Shown here piece by piece: positions 47,070 through 58,747 of a stretch of DNA of 64,000 bases. Source of the DNA: Paguma larvata (lineage: Eukaryota > Chordata > Mammalia > Carnivora > Viverridae); assembly GCA_030068075.1 (NCBI GenBank), contig CM057836.1, forward strand, positions 65,819,788 to 65,883,787, written 5' to 3'. Under the pieces are notes generated by a model. That model was not told where the DNA came from. It did not search any database and saw only the letters and a program-made list of their open reading frames with translations. The first letter of the stretch is position 1, and every line of letters begins with the position of its first letter. Position numbers and translations under genes: made by a program.

Positions 47070-47278
47070 TAGATTAATTTTAACGTTTATTTTTTGAGAG
47101 ACAGAGACAGAGCACAAGTGGGAGAGGGGCAGAGAGAGAGGGAGACATAGATTCCAAAGCAAGCTCCAGGCTCTGAGCTGTCAGCACAGAGACTGATGTG
47201 GGGCTCTAACTCACGAACCGTGAGGTCATGACCTGACCCGAAGTCGGAAGATTAACCAATTGAGCCACCCAGGCGCCC
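47070..47278 (-). mobile_element. CanSINE, minus
   Basis: Near-consensus reverse copy with head GAGCCACCCAGGCGCCCC. It forms a divergent inverted pair with the next copy. Confidence 0.93.
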
Positions 47279-47313
47279 CTCTTTTAATCTCTTTTAAAAA
47301 ATCGGTAGGTCTT

Positions 47314-47530
47314 GGGGTGCCTGGGTGGCTCATTCTGTTAAACTCTCTGCTCTTGATTTCAGCTCAGATCATGATCTCATGGTTTACAAGTTCGAGCCCC
47401 ATTTCAGGCTCCGTACTGACAGTGCATGGCCTACTTGGGATTCTCTTCTTCCTCTTTTTCTGACTCTCTCTCAACTTGTGCATTCTCTCTCAAAATAAAT
47501 AAATAAAACTTAAAAAACATTTTTTTTTTT
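47314..47530 (+). mobile_element. CanSINE, plus
   Basis: Head GGGTGCCTGGGTGGCTC, CAAGTTCGAGCCCC B-box and tail CAAAATAAATAAATAAAAC, followed by a T-run. Confidence 0.9.
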
Positions 47531-48756
47531 TTAGTATTTGTAAGTCTTCCTTTTTAAAGGGCCTACTTTGTGCAAGGCTTTAGAAAGTTGGTAAAGGAAG
47601 ATAGATAGCCTTAACTTACTTAGTAGGAAAGCGATATGCATGTACAAAGACGATGAAACTAAGTACAATGTGATAGGAGTTAAATGAACAAAGTGTTGGG
47701 AAGTTTGAGAAAAGGAGAGTATACCTCTATCATTTTCACCGTAGTAGCTGTGGTGTTTAGAGAGGTCTATCCAGGACAGAAAACAGACAAAAAAAAAGAA
47801 AGGAAACCTCCAGCAGAGTCCAGAGGAATTCACAGTTGTCAAATCTATGAGCTAAAGTGCACTATATCTGTCTTTTTTATGATTTCCCTTAAAGCAACTT
47901 CGCTTGAGACTATTATTGACCCTTGCAGCCAGTTTGAGCTTTCCTTTTCATAGCTTTTAGCTCTTCATCTGCAAAAGCTCCTAAAATAATTTGCATCACA
48001 AACTCTCCAAATTACTAAGGACTCCTTCAAAATTGAGATTTTACTCTAGGAGAAATGGGTATGAGAGTAGTTTTTCTATAACAAGAGAAACCATAAATAT
48101 TTTCAGTGTGACTCAGAGAGGGGGAAATCTCAGCAGAAGGAAATTTTTGCCCATTCAACTTTGGTGGTGTGCCTTGTTGGGTAAGACAAGATCAGAAATT
48201 AAGCTCTATTTTTTTCTGTTTGCAAAAAATGCAAATACTGATCTTAACAATCCTTTGACTATCTCTCCAGAATATTTATAAATCTAAACAAGATGCTTTT
48301 AACTGGTTCAGGGGACAATTTTTTCATTTTGACCTATTTTCATGTCCTAAAGATCCATTGCAAGAAATAAAGGATATTTATGACCTGTGACTAATACTTA
48401 GTAATCATGATGGACAATGGCTTTTGTCATTTAAGAGCTACTTGAGGAAGGAGAAAGACCTTCAGTGATCAGCAGGGCATTTTAAAAATCTAATAAAGTG
48501 CTATTACTGCTTCAGTAATAAAAATGTAATGGCTTGTTAGACATAAAAATTGCATGAAATTTATTTAAAGACAGTTTTGGGGTCAGAATGGAAGATTTAC
48601 ACATGTAATTATCCTGTTGATCAAAGTGAAAATGAATAATTTGCTTTTAGTATAAAGTGTAAGAGGGCATGCTTATTTTATTCTTTTTGTATGTTATGAG
48701 ACTTGGAACGATTTAGATACTGGTGGTGGCTACAATTTCAGATCAATTATTATTAC
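47531..48756 (+). other. Intergenic, no recognised feature
   Basis: Open frames of 89-103 codons occur here on both strands. None resembles a protein I know, and none has splice or promoter context. I see no repeat family. Confidence 0.5.
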
Positions 48757-48968
48757 TTTTTAAATAAAGTTTATTTATGTATTTAGAGAGAGAGAGAGAG
48801 AGAGAGCAGGAGAGGGGCAGAGAGAGAGAGGGAAAGAGGAATCCCAAGCAGGCTCTGCACAGTCGGCTCAGAGTCCATTGCAGGCTCGGTCTCACCAACC
48901 GAGAGATCATGACTGGAGTCAAAATCAAGGGTCAAATGCTTAACTGACTTAGCCACCTAGGTACCCCC
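48757..48968 (-). mobile_element. CanSINE, minus
   Basis: Long AG run at 48786-48805, body and head TAGCCACCTAGGTACCCC. The flanks AGATCAATTATTA and AGAGCAATTATTG form the duplication. Confidence 0.9.
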
Positions 48969-49252
48969 AGAGCAATTATTGTATGGTGATAGCTTTTCTT
49001 TCCTTATTATTCTAATAGGGTGCCTTCGGAGGGATTTGGAGGGGGAAAGGTGGGTACACAACTCTGGAGAGCGCTGGGCATTAAACGACCATTTCTGGTT
49101 GAGTTTAGCTAATAGCGTTTCCAGGGGTGATTTGAACAGTCAGAACTTCTTTTCAGGATCTTTTGAGTACAGACATGAATAGATGTAGGATCTGGGGGAG
49201 CCTACACACTTGCTGGCTGGCACCTTAATTTTACCTAAAGGGCAGAATTTAG

Positions 49253-49457
49253 GGGTGCCTGGGTAGCTCAGTTGGTTAAGCATCTGAGTCCTGGTTTTGG
49301 CTCAGGTCACAATCTTACAGTTTGTGAGTTCGAGCCCCATATGGGGCCTATGTTGACAGCTCAGAGCCTGCCTGGGATTCTCTCTCTCCCTCTCTCTCTG
49401 CCCGTCCCTTGCTCGTTCACTACCTCTCTCTAAAAATAAATAAACTTAAAAAAAATT
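49253..49457 (+). mobile_element. CanSINE, plus
   Basis: Head GGGGTGCCTGGGTAGCTC, TGAGTTCGAGCCCC and tail AAAAATAAATAAAC. The flanks GCAGAATTTA and GCAAAATTTG form the duplication. Confidence 0.92.
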
Positions 49458-49589
49458 AACAGCAAAATTTGGCTGACCTGTTATTATTCTGTCCACTTTT
49501 CTAATGTCATATCTGCCATTCAAAAGAAATCGAAATTACTTAGTTGCTATTTTCTTCTTTACATATTATTCAATGTAAATAACTTTCAT

Positions 49590-50395
49590 ATTATGTATTG
49601 CTGTATAACAAGTTACCACAAATTTAGTGCCTGAAAACAATACATATTTATTATCTCACAACTTCCGTGGGTGCGGAGTCTGGACATGATTAATTAGGTC
49701 CTTTGCTTTAGGGGCTTTCATCAGTTTGCCATCGAGGTGTTAGCGAGTCTAGGTTCTCATCCAAGAGCTTGATTGGAGAACGATCTGCTCCAAAACAATG
49801 TGGTTCCTGGCAAGGTTTAGTTCCTTGCCGCCTATTAGACTGAGGACTCAGTTTCTTATTGGCTATTGGTCAAGAGGCCACCTTAAACCTTAGTTAGCTA
49901 TTGGCCAGACACCATCAGTTCCTAGTCACATGAGTCTCCCTCACATGGCTGCTTGCTTAATCAAAGCGTGCAAGGTAAGAAGACAATAGAGTCTTGCTGG
50001 CGAGAAAAAAGTCACTATTATGAAATTTAATCACGGGAGTAACAACTTTTTTTTTTAACATTTATTTATTTTTGAGACATAGAGTGAGCAGGAGAAGGAC
50101 AGAGAGAGAGGGAGACACAGAATCCGAAGCAGGCTCCAGGCTCTGGGCTGTCAACACAGAGCCCGACGCGGGGCTCGAACTCATAGAGCGCGAGATCATG
50201 ACTTGAGCGAAGTCGGCCGCTTAACCGATTGAGCCACCCAGGCGCCCCGGGAGTAACAACTTTTGCCATCTTTGATTGTTTAGAAGCAAGTCACAGTCCT
50301 ATCCATACTAAATGGAAGGGGATTACACAAAGTGTGAATACCAGGAGGTAAAGACCCCTGGGGGCTATTTTAGAGTCTGTCTGCTACAATATTAT
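49590..50395. repeat. Ancient interspersed repeat, copy 2, split by a SINE
   Basis: It starts TATTGCTGTATAACAAGTTA, with TTATTATCTCACAACTTCCG, TTAGAAGCAAGTCACAGTCC and TTTTAGAGTCTGTCTGCTAC. This is the common mammalian repeat also seen at 37195-37705 and is more complete here. A CanSINE interrupts it at 50051-50247. Confidence 0.6.
50051..50247 (-). mobile_element. CanSINE, minus, inside the ancient repeat
   Basis: Near-consensus reverse copy with several CpGs. The perfect duplication CGGGAGTAACAACTTTT is at 50034-50050 and 50248-50264. Confidence 0.95.
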
Positions 50396-50453
50396 TTTAT
50401 TTTTATTAAAATATATGTTCTTTTAGAAAATGTAAGCAGTATGGCTAAGTTTA

Positions 50454-50680
50454 TTTTTTTATTAAAAAAATTTTTTTTAAGTTTATTTATTTTCAAGAGA
50501 GAGACAGAGCATGAGCAGGGGAGAGGCAGAGAGAGAGGGAGACACAGAATCTTACTGCAAGCAAGCTCGAGGCTCTAAGCTGTCAGCACAGAGCCCGATG
50601 TGGGGCTCAAACCCATGAACCACGGGATCAGGACCTGAGCTTAAGTCAGGCTCTTAACCACTGAGCCACCCAGGTGCTCC
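50454..50680 (-). mobile_element. CanSINE, minus
   Basis: Reverse copy with head GAGCCACCCAGGTGCTCC. The duplication CAGTATGGCTAAGTTTA (50437-50453) recurs at 50681-50697 with one mismatch. Confidence 0.95.
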
Positions 50681-50739
50681 CAGTATGGGTAAGTTTAAAA
50701 AAAAAACCGTGCAATCCCACCCTTCAGAGATAAAAGCCT

Positions 50740-51480
50740 TTAATATTTCAGCACATAGTCTTCTAGTCTTTTTTCTATTTCATATATTATTAAAACTAAC
50801 AAAAATGTCATAACTTGATATACTCTTATATGGTCTAATGACCTATCTTATTTAATTCCTTAAGCATTCGTGCAAGCTAGTAAATAATCTTCTATACCAT
50901 TTTAAATGACTGTGTAAATTTATGCTATGGTTAGACCATGGTTTATTTAACCCAGAGTTGGCAAACTTTTTTATGAAGGGACAGATAGTAAATATTTTAG
51001 CCTTTGAGGGCCATACGGTAATGTCTGCCCAACTGTTCTTAGAGTGCAAAACCAGCTATAACAAATGTGTCAATAAATGCAGGTGTAGCCGCGTTTCAGT
51101 AAAACTTTATTTATGGGCGCTAAAACTTAAATTTCCTATAATTCTTGTGTGTTATGAAATATTATTTCAATCATTAAAAAATGTTGAAATTATTCTTAGC
51201 TTGTGGGTTAGATTTGATCTGTGGGTTATAGCTTGATTTATCCTATTGTTTCTAGGTAGATATTCAAATAGTTCTGTATTATTAATTAGTATTATTATTA
51301 ATGCTGAGATTAATATCTTGGTAGCTAAATTTATATGCCTATTTATGATTACTTACTGAGGACAGATTCTTAAAAGTAGAATTATTGGGTCAAAGGTTTT
51401 GCATGTAAAACTTTATACATGTTAGTGAATTACCTCCCGCAAGGGTGGAGTCACGTTTATACACTTACCAAAGGATACGG
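50740..51480 (-). mobile_element. Old L1 3' region, minus, split by a hAT element
   Basis: ATAAAAGCCTTTAATATTTC … TTAGACCATGGTTTATTTAA, and after the hAT element TCTTAAAAGTAGAATTATTG/GGTCAAAGGTTTTGCATG, follow the reverse of old L1 3' sequence. Confidence 0.6.
50953..51235. mobile_element. hAT-Charlie type DNA transposon remnant
   Basis: It starts CAGAGTTGGCAAACTTTTTT and contains GGACAGATAGTAAATATTTT, then CAGTAAAACTTTATTTATGG, characteristic of a non-autonomous Charlie-family element. The 8-bp flanks ATTTAACC (50945-50952) and ATTTATCC (51236-51243) differ at one base, as expected for an old hAT duplication. Confidence 0.75.
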
Positions 51481-52169
51481 GTGTGCTTTCTGACACTGGG
51501 CATTATCTTTTTAGCAATCTCTATAATGTGATAGGTTAAACGATGTCAAAGATTTCCCTTTTCAAGAACACTTTATATTCTATTTTAAATTAACATTTAA
51601 AATTTTTATTTCAAATCTGTGATTTCTTTCCAGTAATAACATCTAGGTGTCTTAGGATAACTTGCCCAGCTGAAATGACATGCAAATACAGTCAGGATGA
51701 GAGCCACTTGACTATTAAGAATCAATAATATTGTGCTAATGCCTTTTACAGGAGATTACTAGTAAAGCCTCTGCCTATTTGGACCACTGGCATTAAGCAG
51801 CCATTTGGCAGAAAAAATAAGTTGAAATATAGGCAATATAAACATTTTATAGTATTTAAAGTATAGAATTGATTACACCCAATGCTAAACTTTGGGCCAT
51901 GTCCATTTTGGGAAATGGATAACATGAAGTTTTAAAAATTTTAATGTGCGTTCCTCTCCATATTTATATTCATCCTTATATCTCTTACAGTTTGATTCTG
52001 TTTTCTTCCTAAAACTCAGATATGATCATGTCACTCCTGTTATTAAAATCTTTTCTGATGATTCCTTGCTTGCTATCTGAAATAAGACTCCTTAGCATGC
52101 TATTCAAGATTCAATAAGATCTGTCCTTATCTTTTTAATCTCATATAATGCTGATGTCCCATAGGAAAT

Positions 52170-52345
52170 AATAATAAAACAATGATAGCAAGTAATGTTT
52201 ATTAAGTCTTAAACTACCAGATATTGGGGTAAGTGCTTTGGGGTAGGTATTATTATTCTTATTGTTTTTGAGATGGGAAAATAAACTTAGAGAATGTAAA
52301 TGGCTTGCCCGAGATCAAACAGTAAGCAATTTCTACCTTCCTGTA
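52170..52345 (-). repeat. MIR remnant, minus
   Basis: GTAATGTTTATTAAGTCTTA, AGTGCTTTGGGGTAGGTATT/ATTATTCTTATTG and AAATGGCTTGCCCGAGATCA are the reverse of MIR. The sequence between 51490 and 52170 has nothing I can name. Confidence 0.7.
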
Positions 52346-52613
52346 CTCGATACCCTAAAAAACTGATGTATGCTTTGCTAGCATAAGGTCTTCAGTTGAC
52401 TGCTTTATTTAGTGGAGTTTTTTCCCCTATGACTTGGAGGGACTTTAAGAGTTCCAGTTGCTCCAGCATTCTGTCTATTTCAGACAACAGTAATATAGAT
52501 GAACTTTGGAGTAATCTGTTAATTTCCTTCTTCTGGACACGGGGGCATATTGCAATACCTAAGAAAGGAAATGTAGCTCTCTGCAGAGTATTCCATTGGA
52601 TAATAAAATTCTT

Positions 52614-52826
52614 TAAAAAATTTTTTTTAAACATTTATTCGTTTTTGTGAGAGAGACAGAGTGGGGGAGGGGCAGAGAGAGAGAGAGGGAGACACAGAAT
52701 CTGAAGCAGGCTCCAGGCTCTGAGCTGTCAGCACAGAACCTGAGCCAGGGTTTGAACGCACGAACCACGAGATCATGACCTGAGCTGAAGTCAGACACTC
52801 AACCGACTGAGCCGCCCAGGTGCCCC
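52614..52826 (-). mobile_element. CanSINE, minus
   Basis: Near-consensus reverse copy with head GAGCCGCCCAGGTGCCCC. The perfect 17-bp duplication TGGATAATAAAATTCTT is at 52597-52613 and 52827-52843. Confidence 0.96.
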
Positions 52827-52843
52827 TGGATAATAAAATTCTT

Positions 52844-54720
52844 GAGCAACTAGCATTGAATTGATGATCTATGCAGTGTGTCTATTTTATTTTTATACTC
52901 AATGGGAAAACATAGCAATAATAATTCAGGGCAAAAGGGATAGTAATAGATTGCCAACTATTATTACCTTTAATGAAATGCAAGTCTCACTGGAAAATGA
53001 TGGGAAATTAATGACTTAAGCAATAAGTCCAAATCACTACACCTTGTACAAAAGAAATGGCAGGAACATCTCCCTTCTCAATAACTTTTCTCCCTCTGGC
53101 TTACCGAAATGATTCAGATGCTGAGAAAATGCCTGTTTCCTAGGGAGAATAATGTTGCTATACCAAGTGCTGGGAGTCCTGAGTCCCAACTGTTGTATAT
53201 GAAGTAACTACGAGTTCTGTTGAAGCTCCACTGCAGTATAGGGCACAGGGTTGCCAGTGTGGCAGTGCCTGCATCAAAAATCCATTCTAAGCTCCCAACT
53301 TGAAAATCCTTATTAGAAGGCTGTAATTTAAATAGCTCTTACTGCATTGCTGGTTCCTGACTCCCCTTCCCGCCAGGCAAAGGACAATCCCTTAATTCCC
53401 TTAAAAGAATCACCTACAAGTCTGTACGACTTCACTCATTTTCTCATACTGGATTCTACTCAAGATGTTTATCGATAGACTCATATGCAAACAGTGTCTG
53501 AAATTCCACTTACCACTTAGTTCAGGAAAACCTGGCAAAGCAACTATGATAGCAGGTTATTTTTTCACCAACCAAACTATGCAAAAGTGTATGATTCATT
53601 TATTATTCTTTCTTGCTAAACATGTTGAACCAAAAAAAAAATGTGTCTCAAGTTTTGCCTTACCTCTCTCTTTTCCTTGCATTTATTAAGAGAAAAGTAC
53701 AGTTGTCAGGTTGGTGACTTTCTTGGTTCCCTCTATAGCTAAAACTACTGGCACCCTGTACAAAGAAAGACACATAAACAGGAGGTTTTCCCAGATGTGT
53801 TTTCTCCCCTCTGGCCTGTTAGGACTTCGATCTCATTTGGTTCCATTGGCTTGCACTTGGGTGCTTGGTCTCCACCCTTAGCCTCTTTGGATGATGAATC
53901 AGATGAATGGGCTTACTGGGTATCGGTTTGCTTCTTCCCAAGATGCTGACTTCCACTGTAGCCTATGGGTAAGTGATAGATCCCTCTGTCTAGGCTCCTG
54001 GATGCTCTCACCTGGACCAGACCTCAGTCCTTTGGGCCTCCACTTACCTAGAAATGGAACACTGAAGTCAAGGCAATATTAAAGGTAATGAGGGCAGAAG
54101 TGATTGAGAGAGATATCAAGAATTAAGAGGCCAAGTTCTCTGCTCTCCAGAAGATAGTCAGGAAAGGTATATGAGAGGCACACTTGAAACATAATTTACA
54201 ATTCAGATAATACGATTCACAGGACATTATAGGATAGCTGTGAAGATCATTCAGTAAATATTTACCATGCATCACTTCCATGGTACTTAAAAATAATTGA
54301 CTGTGCAGTACCATAAATTATTATTGGGTGTAGTTGGGAAAGAATGTGTTTGGTTTATTCCAACATTGGGTTGGTAAATATTGTATGAGGTACACTTATT
54401 TTAGTGACATTTACTAGAGTATGATTAATTCTAAAGTCATACTTAATTTTTTATATTTAGTTTTATAATTTAATGCTTCAATATACACTATGTATACCTG
54501 ATATCCCTAACTGATAAAGCTCAAATTAACCATTTGGGGTTTTTTTTTTTTTTGTATGTTTTATTAGTTAGACAATAAATTACATAATACTGAATCCTCT
54601 TTAATCTTGAGTGATTCAGAAGGCGCATTGTGGGCTTGCATAGCCTCAGGGCAGATCAAATGAGGCTATCAACATATTAGAATATAAATGCATTACCCAG
54701 ATACACATGGGTTTACAGTA
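52844..54720 (+). other. Intergenic, no recognised feature
   Basis: I find no repeat or gene I can support. Small open frames at 53465 and 53891 have no homology I know of. A T-run lies at 54538-54553. Confidence 0.5.
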
Positions 54721-54735
54721 AACATGGTATTGGAT

Positions 54736-54804
54736 CCTGACATCATTATTACACTATATGTTAACTAACTTGGATTTAAATAAAATTAAAAAATTAAAAT
54801 AAAC
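54736..54804 (+). mobile_element. Miniature 5'-truncated L1 tail insertion
   Basis: About 69 bp ending ATTAAAAAATTAAAATAAAC, flanked by the perfect 14-bp duplication ACATGGTATTGGAT at 54722-54735 and 54805-54818. The A-rich end and duplication mark target-primed reverse transcription. The short body CATCATTATTACACTATATG resembles the extreme L1 3' end. Confidence 0.75.
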
Positions 54805-54916
54805 ACATGGTATTGGATAGGCTAGGAGCAATAGTACCTGGTCAATTAACAGAGTCCTAGTTTATCTAAAGTTTATCTTAATTTGAGGTTGGAAAGCATA
54901 TGAGCTAGAACTATTA

Positions 54917-55125
54917 GGGGCGCCTGGATGGCTCAGTTGGTTAAGCGGCCAACTTCAGCTCAGGTCATGATCTCATGGTCTGTGAGTTCGAGCCCCACAT
55001 CAGGCTATGTGCTGCCAGCTCAGAGCCTGGAGCCTGCTTCAGATTCTATATCTCCCTCTCTCTGTCCTTCCCCTGCTCACACTCTGTCTCTATGTCTCTT
55101 AAAAATAAAGAAACGTTAAAAAAAA
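54917..55125 (+). mobile_element. CanSINE, plus
   Basis: Head GGGGCGCCTGGATGGCTC and tail AAAAATAAAGAAACG. The duplication AGAACTATTAG is at 54907-54917 and 55126-55136, its G-run merging with the SINE head. Confidence 0.93.
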
Positions 55126-55136
55126 AGAACTATTAG

Positions 55137-56904
55137 GGGAAAATACAGCTTGTATTAAACACTTGTATTTTATCCTGGCTCTGCTAACAAGGTATGCAAT
55201 AGGCCCTTCCAAGGACCTGGAGAGTAGTAACTGTTCACCAGGAGTTTTGAATGTGCTAAAGAAATAAGACAGAGACCCAAGTCAGCAGATATGAAGAGCT
55301 AAAATCTGAGGTGGTGGAGGAAGCACCTGTACTGTGGATTGGAGAGGTGAAGATGGAGTTTTGTTCAGGGACTAAAGTACACCATTTGTTTCTCAAGTTC
55401 ATAGCCATTTTGGAAAGCTGCACAGCACTTGAGTTTTCTGGAGCCTGGGTCATTTAGAGTTCTGTGTAGAGGATGGAGTGTTGGAAAGCTTGGGAACCCA
55501 AGGCATGGGGAGGGAGGTGGAAGATGTCTATGGGTTTGCTCTCTCCTGCCCCCGCAGCAAGCGCAGACTTCAGAGTCAGAGGAGCCCAGATTCTAGTTCT
55601 GCCTCCACCGCTCCCTCACCATGGGTCCTCGGGAAGATCCTCTTCTAGCTGTGAACTGGCAACAGTCAGGAACCTGTCCAAGGCTGCTGCTTCCTACCAG
55701 AACTGCAGCCTGGGTCCCGCTGGATGCATGAAAGGAAGCCAGAAAATGTTATTTGATCCCCAGTACTGCCCACCTCTCATTTCTTTCCACTGATGTGGAT
55801 AAGTAAGAGGTAAGTGAAGACGAAAGCAAGGAAGAAGACAGTTCTGGGAGTTGGCAATTGCTTTTAGTTTTATAATTTAATGCTTTATCCAAGCTTCTGT
55901 TGCACTCCCTTGGCTCTGTCTGGAAAAGGCAAGGGAAACAGATTCCTCATTCCATTTGGTGTATATCACATTTGTCAGTGCCTAAGAACTGTTTCCCTTC
56001 CCCACCCACCTCCTAACGGAGTCCAGAGTTATCCCTATCCTACAAACACACTACAGAAAGAGATAGGATTTTCGTCTCCTGTCTGTACTTTCAATGAAAC
56101 TAACCAACTACAGGCCCACACAGCTGATCAAGGCCACCTGGGTTATTCCCCTAAAAATTTCAATTTAAATATTTTGCTGGTACAACCCTAACTATGTACT
56201 AGAACAGTATTTGCTGATGCCAATAAATTTCTTTCAGGTATTTTATACCCTTCCCCCCCACCTAAGGTATTAGTATAAAATATACTATGATTATATTTTA
56301 TTATATATACTATATTATATTTTAATTTTAAAATACTCTGAAGTGGTTTTACAAGAGTACAACACGTTGTTTGTGAAAGCACAGTATATGTACGTTGAAG
56401 GTACTTGAATGTTTTTTCCCCAGAGAAATCTCTTTGTAAAAGTGGGGTGTATGTTACATGTGTGTGTATCTGCTCTGCAGGTAAATAGGGTGCCCAGGTT
56501 TGCAAAGATCTGTGTTGGGGACAGCAGTCTCATGCATGCAGTCTTTTGTCACCCACTTGGGCTTAGACTACTTCTTTTGTTTTGATTTTTCCTTCTTCAC
56601 TTCTCCAACATATTTATTTATTTTTTTGGAAAGGAATAGATTTTGAGGAGAAAAGAAATGGGCAGAGGTACGCAATAGAAAATAAATAACAAGGTAAGCT
56701 GTTTTTTTAATTGCTTTATAACCACACAGATTTGTACAGAGAATGCTCTGTACTAAACAACACAATAAAGGTTCAAAGATCGAGGTGATCCCTAAGGCAA
56801 GGCTGAAGATGTCAGTCTCTAGTATTTGGAATTCGGGCTGTAGTCCTTGTTTTTGTTGGGTCACTGGGTGTGTGACACAGTCCATGCTTTAACTAGATTT
56901 CTTA
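55137..56904 (+). other. Intergenic, GC-richer patch then AT-rich
   Basis: Position 55440-55790 is relatively GC-rich. Part of it (55590-55640, CTAGTTCTGCCTCCACCGCT) recalls a MIR. Frames of 103-106 codons here and at 55880-56505 overlap on both strands and match nothing I know. Confidence 0.45.
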
Positions 56905-57121
56905 TAAAGTTTACTTTTTTATTTTGAGAGAGAGAGAGAGAGTGAGCAAACAAGGGAGGGACAGAGAGAGAGAGAGAGTGGGAGAGAGAGAAAATCGCAA
57001 GCAGACTCCATGCTGTCAACATGGAACCCGATGTGGAGCTCGAACTCATGATCATGCGAGATCATGACCTGAGCCAAAATCAAGAGTCAGACACTTAACT
57101 GACTGAGCCACCCAGGCGCCC
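56905..57121 (-). mobile_element. CanSINE, minus
   Basis: GA-rich body with several AG runs, CATGACCTGAGCC and head GAGCCACCCAGGCGCCC. It directly abuts the 3' side of the DYNLL1 pseudogene. Confidence 0.9.
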
Positions 57122-57126
57122 TGCTT

Positions 57127-57395
57127 TTAACTGAATTTATACAGAAGAATGGGCGCTTGGCCCAGGTAGAACAGATGAAATGTTTGGTTTCACGTATCAC
57201 AGAACTACCCAAGTTCCTCCCCAAGATGTAGTGCCCGGTGGGGTTGTACTTCTCGTCAAGCTCTCTCTTAATATGGGCCACAATATCCTCCTCCATGTTC
57301 TATTTCTCCAACACCTGAGTGGCACACTCCACCACATCCTGTTGCATTTCCTTTGACATATCGGCAATTTTGATCACAGCCTTCTGGTGGCACAT
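57127..57395 (-). pseudogene. DYNLL1P: Processed pseudogene of dynein light chain LC8 (DYNLL1)
   Basis: Read on the minus strand from ATG at 57395-57393 it encodes [20 protein letters not shown] and continues collinearly with the 89-residue LC8 dynein light chain, a dimeric hub protein of cytoplasmic dynein. MC at the start, EEM/VEC-type residues and AHIK point to DYNLL1 rather than DYNLL2. There is no intron. It is disabled: the codon for Tyr32 is TAG (57302-57300), one base is lost near 57172 just before YLGQ, and the C-terminus is altered. The total length of 269 bp against 270 agrees with a single deletion. Part of a 5' UTR seems to continue to about 57490. It is a retrocopy, not an active gene. 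Confidence 0.93.
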
Positions 57396-57499
57396 GGTTA
57401 CTGAAGAGCAGGGTGTGGCCAACTGCAACTGTCTCTTGGAGGAGGGGCCAGTGACACGCAGACCCACTGGGAGCTACTGTTGCTACCAAAGCCGTGCTG

Positions 57500-58745
57500 C
57501 ATACACTACCTTTTAACCAAGAGATAAGGATCCCACACGACCTATGCTGGCCTTGTTACCTTGTGTGGGAATCTCTCTCTCTCTGTCATGCTTAATAAAT
57601 GTTCTTTTGTCTCTGCTTAAAGAGTGTGGATCATATACTACATGGTCAACTTCACTGTCATATTGTAACGGAACTAACCTGCGTTTGCTCCTTGGCGACT
57701 TACAGGTGAAGATTACACCAGGTCGAGTCATCACACAAAGAAAGCTTCATTTGCAGCATGCAAGGAGATCATGGGGAAGCCATGATTCCCCAAGCCATGA
57801 CTCCCCAAGTAGGGGCCATGGGTTTCTTTAATTTAGGGTTAGGATGAGTGTTCAGAGAGAGGAGCTTTATCGTTGCACGTAGAGGTGAGTGTAAGGTCAT
57901 GCATGTGTATTTAGGAAACATGCTTATACATGTATTGTATGTTATGTTAATGAGGTTTGTGCTCTTTGTTGGGAAGAGACCTTTGATAGAAGTAACTCTC
58001 AGGCGAGGGGAAGGAGCTATGGGCATGCTTCAAGAACGGATATTAATTGGTTGGAGCCTTGAGCCCGTTATCTCAGGTGAGGAGTGCAGGGCCTTGCTTA
58101 CTTTGGAAACAGCCCTGAGAGTTTGTCCCAATGATTTGTCATCTCTGATATGGTTAGGCTCTTTCCTGGCCTGGTAGAGACTGTTATCTTTTGCATTCCA
58201 TTTGTCCCCTTAAAATCCTTAACTACTGAGGCATTTGTGTTTCTCTGTAACTCTGACTGACACCTCCTAGGAAGTTCTACTAGAAGTGTGTTTGGGCAAG
58301 TAGAGCCAAAGACATAGGGCATACAGCAGGAAAAATAGCTGGGGACCTGAAATGACTCCTCTTGTGTCCCAAAGCTGGAGACCCCTAACTCTTTCTGCTT
58401 ACAATATCTATCCTCTGTGAGAGGAGACAGGGTCTTCCTGCTGTACATAAGAGTGGTGTGCAAAGGCAGATTGCCCTATGCTGGTCTCTGGGAGAGACCT
58501 GCTGGCCTTGGGGAACTGACACCCACTATTGTAGCTGATTTTGTGCCATCTCATCCCTATGTAAGTAAAGCGCTCTTCCACCCAGTGCTTGACTGCCTTG
58601 TGTTCTTGGTGATTGTGTTCCTAAGACACAGTTAGCAGAAGCTTTAGAGTCCTCCCCTGGGACTGGTAACCATGGCACGATTATCTGCTGGACAGTCTTG
58701 AGATTGAACTGGAAGAGTGCAAGCGATTTATCTGAGGTTAGCTTG
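57500..58745 (+). mobile_element. Probable endogenous retroviral LTR material, unresolved
   Basis: The block GCTTAATAAATGTTCTTTTG followed by TCTCTGCTTAAAG (57590-57625) looks like an LTR poly(A)/R-U5 junction. A second promoter-like and poly(A)-like arrangement (TACATAAGAG at 58444, AAGTAAAGC at 58564) follows. CATGATTCCCCAAGCCATGA/CTCCCCAAG at about 57781 is a short direct repeat. I could not find TG…CA ends with matching duplications and see no gag, pol or env frame. Confidence 0.4.
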
Positions 58746-58747
58746 CT

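Noticed and set aside
48000..48281. 96-codon plus ORF
   Set aside because: No recognisable motif, no start context or splice evidence, and composition like surrounding intergenic DNA.
57544..58463. Overlapping 95-121 codon ORFs on both strands as retroviral genes
   Set aside because: No gag, pol or env motifs are visible, and frames on both strands overlap. This is more likely LTR-derived non-coding DNA.
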